A DNA stretch of 5,961 nucleotides from JBFGJY01 sp041576975 (GCA_041576975.1 JBFGJY010000104.1:1-5961), one strand, 5' to 3'. Positions 1 to 5,776 are shown, counted from the first letter of the stretch. Translations and numbers: made by a program. The notes: generated from the letters alone by a model not told the origin.

Positions 1-417
1 GTCGCTCAGCTCGTTAGAAGCGACTACTTCGATTTGAATCCCTGGCGCTATTTCTTTTAATCGTTTAAGTATTGCCGGAAGATGGTAGGTCGACAATGCA
101 TCACTAGCAGAAATACACACTTGTCCCTCAATCGCTTGGGACTGGCCAGATGCAGCTAATGATATAAGACTAGCCGCTTCGCCCATTGCGCGAACATGAT
201 CAAGTAGCTCCAATCCGGTTTGTGTTAGTGAGAGTCCTCGGCGTCCGCGTTCAAACACAATTACGCCGAGTTCTTCTTCTAGCTCAGTAATCTGACGACT
301 TAGTGTAGGTTGCGTAAGGCCAAGTGCACGAGCCCCTGCAGAAAGCGAACCCTCTTCATAAGCTGCTAGGAAGGATCGAATCTGATTCCAGTCAAATGAA
401 ACAGCCTGCCAGTTCAT
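1..417 (-). CDS. LysR-family transcriptional regulator, N-terminal part (runs off the left edge)
   Basis: Reading the minus strand from the ATG at 417-415 gives 139 uninterrupted codons to the window edge. Residues about 10-70 form the LysR winged helix-turn-helix: a region like IRSFLAAYEEGSLSAGARAL, then LGLTQPTLSRQITELEEELG, then FERGRRGLSLTQTG, which matches the family pattern nearly residue for residue. Residues about 97-139 (GQVCISASDAL onward) enter the first lobe of the periplasmic-binding-protein-like effector domain. Family members are about 300 residues, so somewhat less than half is present. LysR regulators act in the cytoplasm as tetramers and commonly control a divergent neighbour together with their own gene. 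The divergent DUF2306 gene at 507 and the dyad at 426-440 fit that arrangement. The inducer cannot be told from this fragment. The family call is firm; the target is inferred. Confidence 0.95.
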   Translation of the reverse strand, partial: MNWQAVSFDWNQIRSFLAAYEEGSLSAGARALGLTQPTLSRQITELEEELGVIVFERGRRGLSLTQTGLELLDHVRAMGEAASLISLAASGQSQAIEGQVCISASDALSTYHLPAILKRLKEIAPGIQIEVVASNELSD

Positions 418-425
418 GCATTTTA

Positions 426-440
426 GTATATCTAAGATAC
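426..440. promoter_or_regulatory. Candidate LysR-type operator (GTAT-N7-ATAC dyad)
   Basis: The 89-base gap between the divergent starts contains GTATATCTAAGATAC, which is GTAT and ATAC arms seven bases apart. It fits the T-N11-A pattern typical of LysR-family sites. An overlapping perfect palindrome, TATCTAAGATA, lies at 429-439. The site is only eight bases upstream of the regulator's ATG, so binding there would probably repress the regulator gene, while the divergent gene start is about 66 bases away. The role is inferred from position and symmetry only. Confidence 0.4.
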
Positions 441-506
441 ATGTTTAGGCAATTTCTATTTGATTTATGCATGGTAAATTTAATCCACATACAGGAGCTT
501 TTTACC

Positions 507-1193
507 ATGAACCAACTCAATAAAAACGACTGGCTAATACCAATCTCGCTTATTTTACTTAGTACTGTTCCAGTAGTTGGTGGAGTTTTACGATTATATT
601 GGCTGTCAGGTGGTTCAGAAATTATACCTGGAAATGAACGAGTTCTCGCAATGCCTGTGCCAGCTGTGATTCACATAATAAGTTCAAGCATCTTCTGTGT
701 TCTAGGTGCATTCCAGTTTTCTGTCGGGATTCGTAGCCGAAACCCCAAATGGCATCGCACTGCAGGCCAAATTCTAGTTCCAGCCGGCCTTACTGCTGCA
801 CTGTCAGGATTGTGGATGACTCAGTTTTATCCTTCTGCGGAATTTGATGGATCAATTCTTTATGCCATGCGTTTGCTAGTGGGCACCTCCATGATTCTTT
901 TTATATGTTTTGGATTAGCTGCAATCATCAAACGCAACTTTACATGTCATCAAGCTTGGATGATGCGAAGTTATGCACTTGGTATTGGTGCAGGAACCCA
1001 AGTCTTAACACACATACCATGGTCCTTTTTTCCAAGTATTCAAAGTGAACTAACGAGAGCACTTTTGATGGGTGCAGGTTGGGTAATCAATTTTATTGTA
1101 GTTGAATGGATTCTTTATCGAGAGCGGTATACAGCCGAGAGTAATAAAGTAACTTCCAAAAAGTTAATTGCGTCAGCAACAATTAATTCCTAA
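507..1193 (+). CDS. DUF2306-like integral membrane protein
   Basis: This encodes 228 residues from the ATG at 507, chosen because AGGAG at 493-497 lies nine bases upstream. The reading frame is open further back to 324, but that extension would run into the antisense of the regulator gene. Hydrophobic segments are seen at about 10-32, 50-75, 88-108, 120-145, 155-175 and 183-205. The stretch around residues 53-88 (HIISSSIFCVLGAFQFS, then RSRNPKWHRTAGQ, then AALSGLWM) matches my memory of the DUF2306 signature: a His-starting helix, a GAFQF turn, an Arg-rich loop with a WHR-x-x-G motif and an SGLWM helix. The family has no established biochemical function. The divergent LysR gene is the likely regulator. 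The C-terminal tail is Lys/Ser rich and soluble. The family assignment is fairly secure; function is unknown. Confidence 0.8.
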   Translation: MNQLNKNDWLIPISLILLSTVPVVGGVLRLYWLSGGSEIIPGNERVLAMPVPAVIHIISSSIFCVLGAFQFSVGIRSRNPKWHRTAGQILVPAGLTAALSGLWMTQFYPSAEFDGSILYAMRLLVGTSMILFICFGLAAIIKRNFTCHQAWMMRSYALGIGAGTQVLTHIPWSFFPSIQSELTRALLMGAGWVINFIVVEWILYRERYTAESNKVTSKKLIASATINS

Positions 1194-1198
1194 AAAAG

Positions 1199-1621
1199 AT
1201 GTTACTCAATTTTATAAAATTCCTAGCATCTATTCGATTTCGATGGGATTTTAATTTTGGCATCAAACTGTTAATTGCGTTTATGCGAGTTGCTATCATT
1301 GTGACGACATTACAATGGTGGTTAATGGGAAACCAGCTTTGGTTTGTTGTTGGTGTTGTGTCTGCATTAATTACATTTGAGCCCATGAATTCGCTAAATA
1401 AGGTACGCGATGAATTTATGGTTATTTCTCAAACTGGATACTACAAATACCCATTGTTTTCCCCATCGAGTTACCAATATGCTCTACTTTTAAACTGCTA
1501 TTCAGATCGCAGTCAAAGCGAATTTCTTGAGGCGGGCCTCCAAGTGCATTTTGATACCAACCCTGGTAACGATCATCACCCTCAGCAATACATACCTGCC
1601 AGTTTTGCCATGGATCTATAG
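1199..1621 (+). CDS. Doubtful small membrane ORF; second half is antisense to the lipoprotein gene
   Basis: The ATG lies five bases after the DUF2306 stop, so translation could be coupled, but only an A-rich stretch with a weak AAAAAG precedes it. Residues 1-74 look protein-like: a basic N-terminus (RFRWDFNFG), then two adjacent hydrophobic stretches at about 22-42 and 46-60 separated by WWLMGNQLW, then a polar KVRDEF segment. From residue 75 (nt 1422) the frame lies wholly on the opposite strand of the lipoprotein gene and reads like non-coding translation (YYKYPLFSPSSYQY, then a His/Gln-rich end). It is either a short genuine two-helix protein whose original 3' end was lost and replaced by antisense read-through, or a chance ORF. 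I do not recognise a family. The stop at 1621 is the formal end only. Confidence 0.35.
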   Translation: MLLNFIKFLASIRFRWDFNFGIKLLIAFMRVAIIVTTLQWWLMGNQLWFVVGVVSALITFEPMNSLNKVRDEFMVISQTGYYKYPLFSPSSYQYALLLNCYSDRSQSEFLEAGLQVHFDTNPGNDHHPQQYIPASFAMDL

Positions 1622-1892
1622 CAATAAAAAGCTGAAATTCTTTTCTTAGTTCAAGTTGAAACTGACCTTTGCTGTTCGTATACGTCAAAACGTCACTCTC
1701 GAAGGCGCATCTTTCATCGAGTGGATGCTCAAGATACACGATCGCATTCTCGACCGGCTTTCCGCTTTTATGTACTTTACCAATTACTGCTGGCGAACTG
1801 GTCGCATAATGCGGAAATGGCACGCAGCCGCTGAAAATCACGGACAAAATCAATAGGGGGAATATCTTTAAGATATATAAAATGTAGTTCAT
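1422..1892 (-). CDS. Lipoprotein with carboxypeptidase-regulatory-like beta-sandwich domain
   Basis: The product has 156 residues. Residues 1-22 are a hydrophobic signal peptide ending VIFSG, followed by Cys23, so signal peptidase II processing and lipidation are likely (Phe at -3 is a tolerated but less usual lipobox residue). Residues about 35-95 show the carboxypeptidase-regulatory-like pattern: VIGKVHKSGKPVENAIVYLE, then TNSKGQFQLEL, then a hydrophobic strand, matching the usual order G-x-V, G-x-P-V-x-x-A-x-V and T-x-x-G-x-F. Four more cysteines (62, 101, 128, 150) could form disulphides in the periplasm. No good Shine-Dalgarno precedes the ATG at 1892; I keep this start because it gives a complete signal peptide. 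Its precise role is unknown. It is divergent from the zinc operon and convergent with the small ORF at 1199, so it probably has its own promoter. It might be a periplasmic surface-binding or assembly lipoprotein, but nothing in the sequence decides this. Confidence 0.85.
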   Translation of the reverse strand: MNYILYILKIFPLLILSVIFSGCVPFPHYATSSPAVIGKVHKSGKPVENAIVYLEHPLDERCAFESDVLTYTNSKGQFQLELRKEFQLFIAIDPWQNWQVCIAEGDDRYQGWYQNALGGPPQEIRFDCDLNSSLKVEHIGNSMGKTMGICSIQFEK

Positions 1893-1906
1893 GTTGAAAG
1901 TCTAAA

Positions 1907-1934
1907 TGCCTTCTTACGGCCAATAGCGGTCATT
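1907..1934 (-). repeat. Interspersed imperfect palindromic repeat, copy 1
   Basis: The segment 1913-1934 (CTTACGGCCAATAGCGGTCA plus TT) matches 21 of 22 bases of 5822-5843. Over the full 28 bases the two copies agree at 24. The stem seen in copy 2 is largely broken here, but the GGCC-containing centre and the right arm are kept. It lies in the gap between the lipoprotein gene and the zinc operon, just upstream of the lipoprotein start. Confidence 0.75.
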
Positions 1935-1957
1935 CAAAAATCGGGATATTAAAATTC

Positions 1958-1985
1958 TTGTAACCATCAAATGATGTAATATTAT
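1958..1985 (+). promoter_or_regulatory. Candidate sigma-70 promoter of the zinc operon
   Basis: A -35-like TTGTAA (1958-1963, four of six consensus bases) and a -10-like TATTAT (1980-1985, five of six) are separated by 16 bases. The -10 element lies inside the palindrome at 1975-1989, the classical geometry for a repressor that blocks RNA polymerase. Transcription would start near 1992, leaving a leader of roughly 50 bases before the ATG at 2041. This is predicted by eye only. Confidence 0.45.
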
Positions 1986-1989
1986 TACA
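1975..1989. promoter_or_regulatory. Candidate Zur box (TGTAATA-T-TATTACA)
   Basis: TGTAATATTATTACA is a perfect 7-1-7 inverted repeat located 52 bases upstream of the first gene of the operon. Known gammaproteobacterial Zur sites have a core like TGTTATA-N-TATAACA, which this matches in length, symmetry and all but one base per arm. It does not resemble the GATAAT arrays of Fur. Because the downstream genes encode a zinc importer, the natural reading is zinc-dependent repression by Zur. The palindrome is certain; the identity of the regulator is inferred. Confidence 0.6.
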
Positions 1990-2040
1990 CTTTAGGCCGG
2001 TCATAGTTTTTTAGAATTAGCAAGAAAATTATTTGTGTGC

Positions 2041-2370
2041 ATGAGATTTGAAACTAGTAAAATCTTTGTAACTTATTTGCTAGTAGCCTTGGTAAGTGCT
2101 CAATTTGCACTTGCACAGCATAATGTTGTCCATCTTGGTTCAAATCATCAGCCGACCCAACATAATACTGACGATGACAAGCATGATAGCGACATTTGTC
2201 AAACGTGCATTACTGCGAAAAATTTAACACAAAAATATTTACCTCAAACTAAATTTTCTTTTTCATTACAAAAAACAGATTATCAAATATTTATTACGCG
2301 AGTATTTGCTTATTTTCAAACCCTTAACAAACCTTTTCTATCACAAGCACCACCAATTCTTTTCTCTTAA
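2041..2370 (+). CDS. Small exported His-rich CxxC protein, DUF2946/CopL-like, first gene of the zinc operon
   Basis: This encodes 109 residues from the ATG at 2041. An in-frame GTG at 2035 would add only Met-Cys and is less likely. Residues 1-25 are a signal peptide (basic start, hydrophobic core, cleavage after ALA). The mature N-terminus is rich in metal ligands: His27, 31, 36, 41 and 48, an Asp cluster at 44-46, and Cys53 and Cys56 in an ICQTC motif. A second mildly hydrophobic segment lies at about 82-94, and the protein ends near SQAPPILFS. The layout of signal peptide, His-rich stretch, CxxC and Pro-Pro near the end resembles DUF2946/CopL-type small proteins found beside metal-transport genes. 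I propose a periplasmic zinc-binding or delivery role from composition and operon position. Only an AAGAAAA stretch stands as a weak ribosome-binding site. Export and metal-ligand content are visible; function is inferred. Confidence 0.75.
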   Translation: MRFETSKIFVTYLLVALVSAQFALAQHNVVHLGSNHQPTQHNTDDDKHDSDICQTCITAKNLTQKYLPQTKFSFSLQKTDYQIFITRVFAYFQTLNKPFLSQAPPILFS

Positions 2371-2411
2371 ACAAAAATTTAATTTTCATTAATTTTTAAA
2401 GAGGAAAGGCT

Positions 2412-3770
2412 ATGTCCAGATTGTATTTATGGACAGCTACTTTAATGATGGCTGTCAGTGTTTTATGGGGTCAATCTGTCTTTTCAGCAGAAGATTCAGA
2501 GTTGACAGAACTAAAGAATGAAATTGCAGAAATGCGTAAACTCTATGAAGATAAAATTAAGTCATTAGAGCAAAAATTATCTTCATTACAATCTCAGCAA
2601 GAGCAATTAAGCAAACAAAAACCAACATCTCAGGTCGCAAGTGCACCTGCTACTGGTCAACGAAGAATTGCTTCAAACGATTTTAATCCATCTATTGGTG
2701 CAATCTTTCAAAATAAATATAATAGTTTTTCAAAACGACAATCAGAATTTGCAGGTTTTGCGGTTGGTGAAGAAGGTGAACGTCCTTCAGAGGGTTTTGC
2801 TCTTGATGAGACTGAAATCAATCTTGCTGCAAGTATTGATGACAAGTTTCGAGGCAGCTCAACCATTGCATTGGTCGAAGAAGACGGAACAGAAGTTGAG
2901 TTAGAAGAAGCCTATATCGAAACGATAGGATTACCGTTTGGAATTAGTGCCAAAGCGGGAAGATTTTTTGCATCACTTGGTTATTTGAATGAATACCATA
3001 GCCATGCGGCAGATGACTTCACCGACCGTCCTTTACCCTATCGTGTATTCCTAAATGATCAATTCAACGATGATGGAATTCAAACCACATGGATTGCACC
3101 CTTAGATTTGTATACAGAATTGGGCTTTGGGTTATTTCGTGGACGTGATTTTCCAGGCGGTGGTGGAGGTGATTCTAACATCGGTGCTTGGAGTGCCTTT
3201 GGACGTATCGGAGGTGATGTAGGCGACAATGCTGCGTGGCGTTTTGGATTATCAACGTTACATGTTGATAATTTAGAACGCTCCAGTAATGAAGACTTAT
3301 TGGAGTTTGTTGGTGATAACAAAATTTATATGGTGGATGGTCGCTATATTTGGGGGCCTACTGGAAACAATCGTGAGAAAGAATTAATTCTTCAGGCTGA
3401 ATATTTTCATCGCGATGAAGATGGCACTTACGATGATTTTGATGTAGGTACGGGACCGATTTCTTATGATGAAGATCAGTCTGGGTGGTATGCCCAAGGT
3501 GTTTACAAATTTCATCCGCAATGGCGCATCGGTGCACGATATAGTGAACTTAATGCCGGTGATGTCCCAGCTGGGTTAATCGGAAGTGCTTTGGATGATG
3601 AGAATCATGACCCCAATAGCCTTTCTTTGATGGCGGATTGGAGCAATAGTGAGTTCAGTCGCTTGCGCTTGCAATATAACCAAGAGAGACTCTCAGATAA
3701 GAATCGCGATCATCAAATCATACTTCAATACATCATGAGTATGGGCGCGCATGTAGCGCATCCTTTTTAA
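2412..3770 (+). CDS. Outer-membrane beta-barrel protein with N-terminal coiled coil, probable zinc-linked porin
   Basis: The product has 452 residues; a purine-rich GAGGAAAGG at 2401-2409 precedes the ATG. Residues 1-26 are a signal peptide (cleavage after VFSA). Residues about 28-68 are a heptad-patterned coiled coil (LTELKNEIAEMRKLYEDKIK and on), and a Ser/Gln/Pro linker runs to about 85. Residues about 90-452 have the alternating hydrophobic-aromatic strands, Asp/Gly-rich turns and terminal Phe of an outer-membrane beta-barrel. Loops include NEYHSHAADD (His196, His198) and a Gly run near 249-253. No TonB box or plug domain is seen, so it is not a TonB-dependent receptor. The layout recalls porins with a periplasmic coiled coil, such as LbtU-like or phosphate-porin-like proteins. 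Placement directly ahead of znuA, 12 bases away, suggests passage of zinc or a zinc complex across the outer membrane. The barrel is well supported; the substrate is inferred. Confidence 0.8.
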   Translation: MSRLYLWTATLMMAVSVLWGQSVFSAEDSELTELKNEIAEMRKLYEDKIKSLEQKLSSLQSQQEQLSKQKPTSQVASAPATGQRRIASNDFNPSIGAIFQNKYNSFSKRQSEFAGFAVGEEGERPSEGFALDETEINLAASIDDKFRGSSTIALVEEDGTEVELEEAYIETIGLPFGISAKAGRFFASLGYLNEYHSHAADDFTDRPLPYRVFLNDQFNDDGIQTTWIAPLDLYTELGFGLFRGRDFPGGGGGDSNIGAWSAFGRIGGDVGDNAAWRFGLSTLHVDNLERSSNEDLLEFVGDNKIYMVDGRYIWGPTGNNREKELILQAEYFHRDEDGTYDDFDVGTGPISYDEDQSGWYAQGVYKFHPQWRIGARYSELNAGDVPAGLIGSALDDENHDPNSLSLMADWSNSEFSRLRLQYNQERLSDKNRDHQIILQYIMSMGAHVAHPF

Positions 3771-3782
3771 ATGAGGTGATGT

Positions 3783-4685
3783 ATGAATAGAAGTGTATTT
3801 ATTCTTCTTGCAATAATTTTAATTACACCAACTACTTCAATTGCCAAGTTAGACATCTTTGCGTGCGCTCCTGAATGGGGCGCACTTGCAAAAGAAATTG
3901 GTGGTGCAGAAGTAACAGTGTTTACTGCATCAAAAGCCTCTCAAGATGTTCACCATCTTCGCGCAAAACCTAGTTTTTTAGCCAAAATGCGTAAAACAGA
4001 ACTTGTTTTCTGTACTGGGGCTGCGCTTGAATTAGGATGGCTACCTGTGCTTCTACAAAAAGCAGGAAGTTCTAAAGTGCAAGCAGGTCAAGTTGGCCAT
4101 TTGCTGGCAAGTGAATACGTTGAAAAACTTGAAATGCCCGAATTAGTGGATCGTTCAATGGGCGATATTCATGGCGAAGGGAATCCTCATATTCACTTGA
4201 ATCCACATAATTTAATCCTGATTGCAGATGAATTAACTAAACGCTTGTCGTTACTTTCCCCTACGAAGGAAAAGTTGTTTTTAAGCAATTTAGAAATCTT
4301 TAAACAAAGATGGCAAGAAAATATTGAGAAATGGGAACAAAAAGCACAACCACTAAGGAATATGAATGTTGTGGTCTATCATCAAAATTGGATTTATCTA
4401 CTAAATTGGTTGAATTTAAACAGGATCACAACTCTTGAGCCTGTACCTGGTATTCCACCACGTGTTTCACACTTAGAGACAGTGCTTGCATCTGTTAAAA
4501 ACCAAGACATTAAAGCAATTTTGTTAACTCCCTATCAACAAAACAATGCTGCTGCTTGGCTTTCTGAGCATACAAACATTCCTGTCGTTACCCTGCCCTA
4601 TACAGTTGGTGGGAGTAAAAATGCAAAAGACTTGAAAACTTTGTTTGATGAAACCCTGCAAATATTACTCGAAGTGAGTGCATGA
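3783..4685 (+). CDS. znuA: ZnuA-type zinc ABC transporter substrate-binding protein
   Basis: This encodes 300 residues, with GAGGTGAT (3773-3780) just ahead of the ATG. A signal peptide spans about 1-21 (cleavage after SIA). The two-lobed cluster A-I (ZnuA/TroA) fold is recognisable. Candidate zinc ligands are His57 in QDVHHLRAKPS, His136 in GNPHIHLNPHN (canonical DPHxWLDP) and His200 in VVYHQNWIYLLNW. The conserved EPVPGIPPRVSHL follows at 219-231. It delivers periplasmic zinc to the permease. Two points differ from classical ZnuA: the loop before NPHIH (about 112-133) has just one His instead of a His-rich run, and the site near the C-terminus reads LPYTVGGSKNAKDL instead of having the acidic fourth ligand. 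TVGG...DL is, as I recall, normal for a subgroup of these proteins. The gene overlaps znuB by four bases. Manganese or another divalent metal is the main alternative substrate; the Zur-like operator favours zinc. Confidence 0.9.
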   Translation: MNRSVFILLAIILITPTTSIAKLDIFACAPEWGALAKEIGGAEVTVFTASKASQDVHHLRAKPSFLAKMRKTELVFCTGAALELGWLPVLLQKAGSSKVQAGQVGHLLASEYVEKLEMPELVDRSMGDIHGEGNPHIHLNPHNLILIADELTKRLSLLSPTKEKLFLSNLEIFKQRWQENIEKWEQKAQPLRNMNVVVYHQNWIYLLNWLNLNRITTLEPVPGIPPRVSHLETVLASVKNQDIKAILLTPYQQNNAAAWLSEHTNIPVVTLPYTVGGSKNAKDLKTLFDETLQILLEVSA

Positions 4686-5452
4686 TTATGTCTGCAGATT
4701 TATTTATTTTATTACTACCTGCCTTTACAGCTGGATGTTTGGTTGCAGCAACACATGTGCCACTTGGTATTGAAGTATTAAAACGAGGAATTATCTTTAT
4801 TGATCTAGCTATTGCGCAAATGGCAGCAATGGGTGTTGTGATTGGTCATGTAGTGTTTCATCATTCAGAACAAATTCAATCTCTTGTACTTGCTTTAGTA
4901 TTTGCCTTGTCAGGTGGCGGATTGTTTGCTTGGTTAGAAGCAAAACAATTTAAACATTTAGAAGCGATGATTGGCGCTATTTTCGTGGTTAGCGCATCCA
5001 TTACGATTCTCCTTCTTGCCAAAGATCCGCATGGAATCGAAGCAATGGAAAAATTACTTGCAGGACAAATTCTTTGGGCGAAATGGTGGCCAGAATTAAT
5101 AATTACACTAATTGTGTACTTAGTAATTTTATTAATCTGGTTAAAGCGAAATACTAGTAACTCATCATTATTTTATTTCATATTTCCGATTGCGATAACT
5201 TTTTCGGTTCAGATTGCAGGGATATACTTGGTATTTGCAAGTTTAATTATGCCAGCAATTGCTACAAGTCAAATTAGTGGGAAAAATAAGTTGCTTAGTG
5301 GTTATTTAGTTGCCTTGATTAGCATCATATCAGGATTAATATTTGCAGTTATTTTTGATCTGCCTACTGGACCCATGATTGTATCTACCTACTTTATAAT
5401 TTCTATTGTGCTACTAATAAGTAGCTACAGACCAAATAAAGCCAGTAGCTGA
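4682..5452 (+). CDS. znuB: ZnuB-type metal ABC transporter permease (ABC-3 family)
   Basis: The product has 256 residues. ATGA overlaps the znuA stop, indicating translational coupling; an ATG at 4688 is an alternative start. About seven or eight hydrophobic helices are visible (for example 6-23, 40-60, 66-86, 94-113, 138-154, 163-195, 206-226 and 230-248). Family signatures are LGIEVLKRGIIFIDLAIAQM at 28-47, corresponding to the early conserved helix of ABC-3 permeases, and GIYLVFASLIMPAIAT at 180-195, corresponding to the G-x-L-L-V-x-A-L-L-x-x-P-A-A-T stretch. Length is normal for the family (about 260). It forms the inner-membrane channel for metal released by ZnuA. A functional importer also needs the ATPase ZnuC, which is not in this window: the sequence after the stop turns into repeats and a minus-strand unit. 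Family assignment is secure; zinc specificity rests on context. Confidence 0.9.
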   Translation: MIMSADLFILLLPAFTAGCLVAATHVPLGIEVLKRGIIFIDLAIAQMAAMGVVIGHVVFHHSEQIQSLVLALVFALSGGGLFAWLEAKQFKHLEAMIGAIFVVSASITILLLAKDPHGIEAMEKLLAGQILWAKWWPELIITLIVYLVILLIWLKRNTSNSSLFYFIFPIAITFSVQIAGIYLVFASLIMPAIATSQISGKNKLLSGYLVALISIISGLIFAVIFDLPTGPMIVSTYFIISIVLLISSYRPNKASS

Positions 5453-5480
5453 ACGACTGTTTTGGGTCGTTAGCGGTCGT
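5453..5480 (+). repeat. Diverged interspersed repeat, copy 3 (opposite orientation), directly after znuB
   Basis: The bases immediately after the znuB stop (ACGACTG, TTTTGGGTCGTTAGCGG, TCG) align with the reverse complement of the repeat at 5816-5843, sharing GAC-YG, TTTTGG, CGT and AGCGG with two small indels. Only a weak hairpin (CGAC with GTCG) can form, and no T-run follows. It may still end transcription or protect the 3' end of the operon mRNA, but this is a guess. Confidence 0.5.
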
Positions 5481-5566
5481 ATAAATAAATTTAAAAAACT
5501 ATTTAATACTTATGTTTATAAATCATAGATTTAATTATGCTTTGTCTGCTATATGAGACAATTTTC

Positions 5567-5592
5567 AAAAAACACGCAATTGAAGTGCGTGT
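5567..5592 (-). terminator. Intrinsic terminator of the minus-strand small-protein unit
   Basis: A perfect 7-bp stem (ACACGCA at 5572-5578 with TGCGTGT at 5586-5592) encloses a seven-base loop. On the minus strand it is followed directly by a run of T (six including the last stem base, 5572 to 5567), so it is a classic Rho-independent terminator in that direction. On the plus strand only A-rich sequence follows, so it should not terminate the znuB transcript. It lies 52 bases downstream of the small-ORF stop at 5645. Confidence 0.8.
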
Positions 5593-5644
5593 AAAGACTG
5601 TAATTAAAAAACTACGAGCAAAAAGAGCTTAATGAGTCCAATCT

Positions 5645-5761
5645 CTACAGTGTAATTGAAGAAATAATTGGGTTAAGCACATGAGCGAATACTTTATTAC
5701 CAATAACCATGCTTATGAAAAAAAATAAAAAAATTCCTAGTAGATATTTTAATGCTTTCAT
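5645..5761 (-). CDS. Small single-span membrane peptide (38 residues), unknown family
   Basis: From the ATG at 5761 the frame runs 38 codons to TAG at 5645. The product is a Lys-containing start (MKALKYLL), a strongly hydrophobic segment at about 7-20 (GIFLFFFISMVIG), then NKVFAHVLNPIISSITL. AAGGAGG at 5770-5776, eight bases before the ATG, is a near-perfect Shine-Dalgarno sequence, and an intrinsic terminator follows the stop. These three signals together make a real gene likely despite its size. It could be a one-helix inner-membrane peptide or, since VFA-H at 24-27 resembles a cleavage site, a very short secreted peptide. It is convergent with znuB. It may be co-transcribed with the gene ending at 5868, 106 bases upstream, or have its own promoter. 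I do not recognise a family; function unknown. Confidence 0.65.
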   Translation of the reverse strand: MKALKYLLGIFLFFFISMVIGNKVFAHVLNPIISSITL

Positions 5762-5769
5762 TTCTTTTT

Positions 5770-5776
5770 CCTCCTT
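5770..5776 (-). promoter_or_regulatory. Strong Shine-Dalgarno sequence of the 38-residue ORF
   Basis: On the minus strand the start is preceded by GAAAGGAGGAAAAAGAA, then ATG. This is the best ribosome-binding site in the window and the main reason for accepting the small ORF and its start. Confidence 0.75.

Noticed and set aside
324..506. 61-codon upstream extension of the DUF2306 reading frame
   Set aside because: It is antisense to the LysR coding region and crosses the divergent promoter region; AGGAG at 493-497 and the membrane-protein start support the ATG at 507.
1183..1386. Minus-strand 67-codon frame
   Set aside because: Its polar, low-complexity product is the antisense of the hydrophobic segment of the ORF at 1199, with no ribosome-binding site or family resemblance.
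1656..1856. Plus-strand 66-codon frame
   Set aside because: It lies wholly inside the lipoprotein gene on the other strand and has no protein-like pattern.
1975..1989. Fur box
   Set aside because: The palindrome lacks the GATAAT/ATTATC hexamers of Fur sites and its gene context is zinc, so Zur is the better reading.
2641..2904. Plus-strand 87-codon frame inside the barrel-protein gene
   Set aside because: It is an out-of-frame shadow with Leu/Val-rich translation of AT-rich codons; the barrel frame has signal peptide, coiled coil and strands.
3080..3322. Minus-strand 80-codon frame inside the barrel-protein gene
   Set aside because: The Pro-rich product is antisense to the Gly-rich loop and has no start signals.
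5572..5592. Hairpin considered as the znuB terminator
   Set aside because: On the plus strand it is followed by A-rich sequence, not a T-run, and lies 120 bases past the znuB stop; it fits the minus strand instead.
5537..5632. Plus-strand 31-codon frame (MLCLLYETIFKKHAIE...)
   Set aside because: No ribosome-binding site, and it runs straight through the terminator hairpin of the opposite-strand unit; probably chance.
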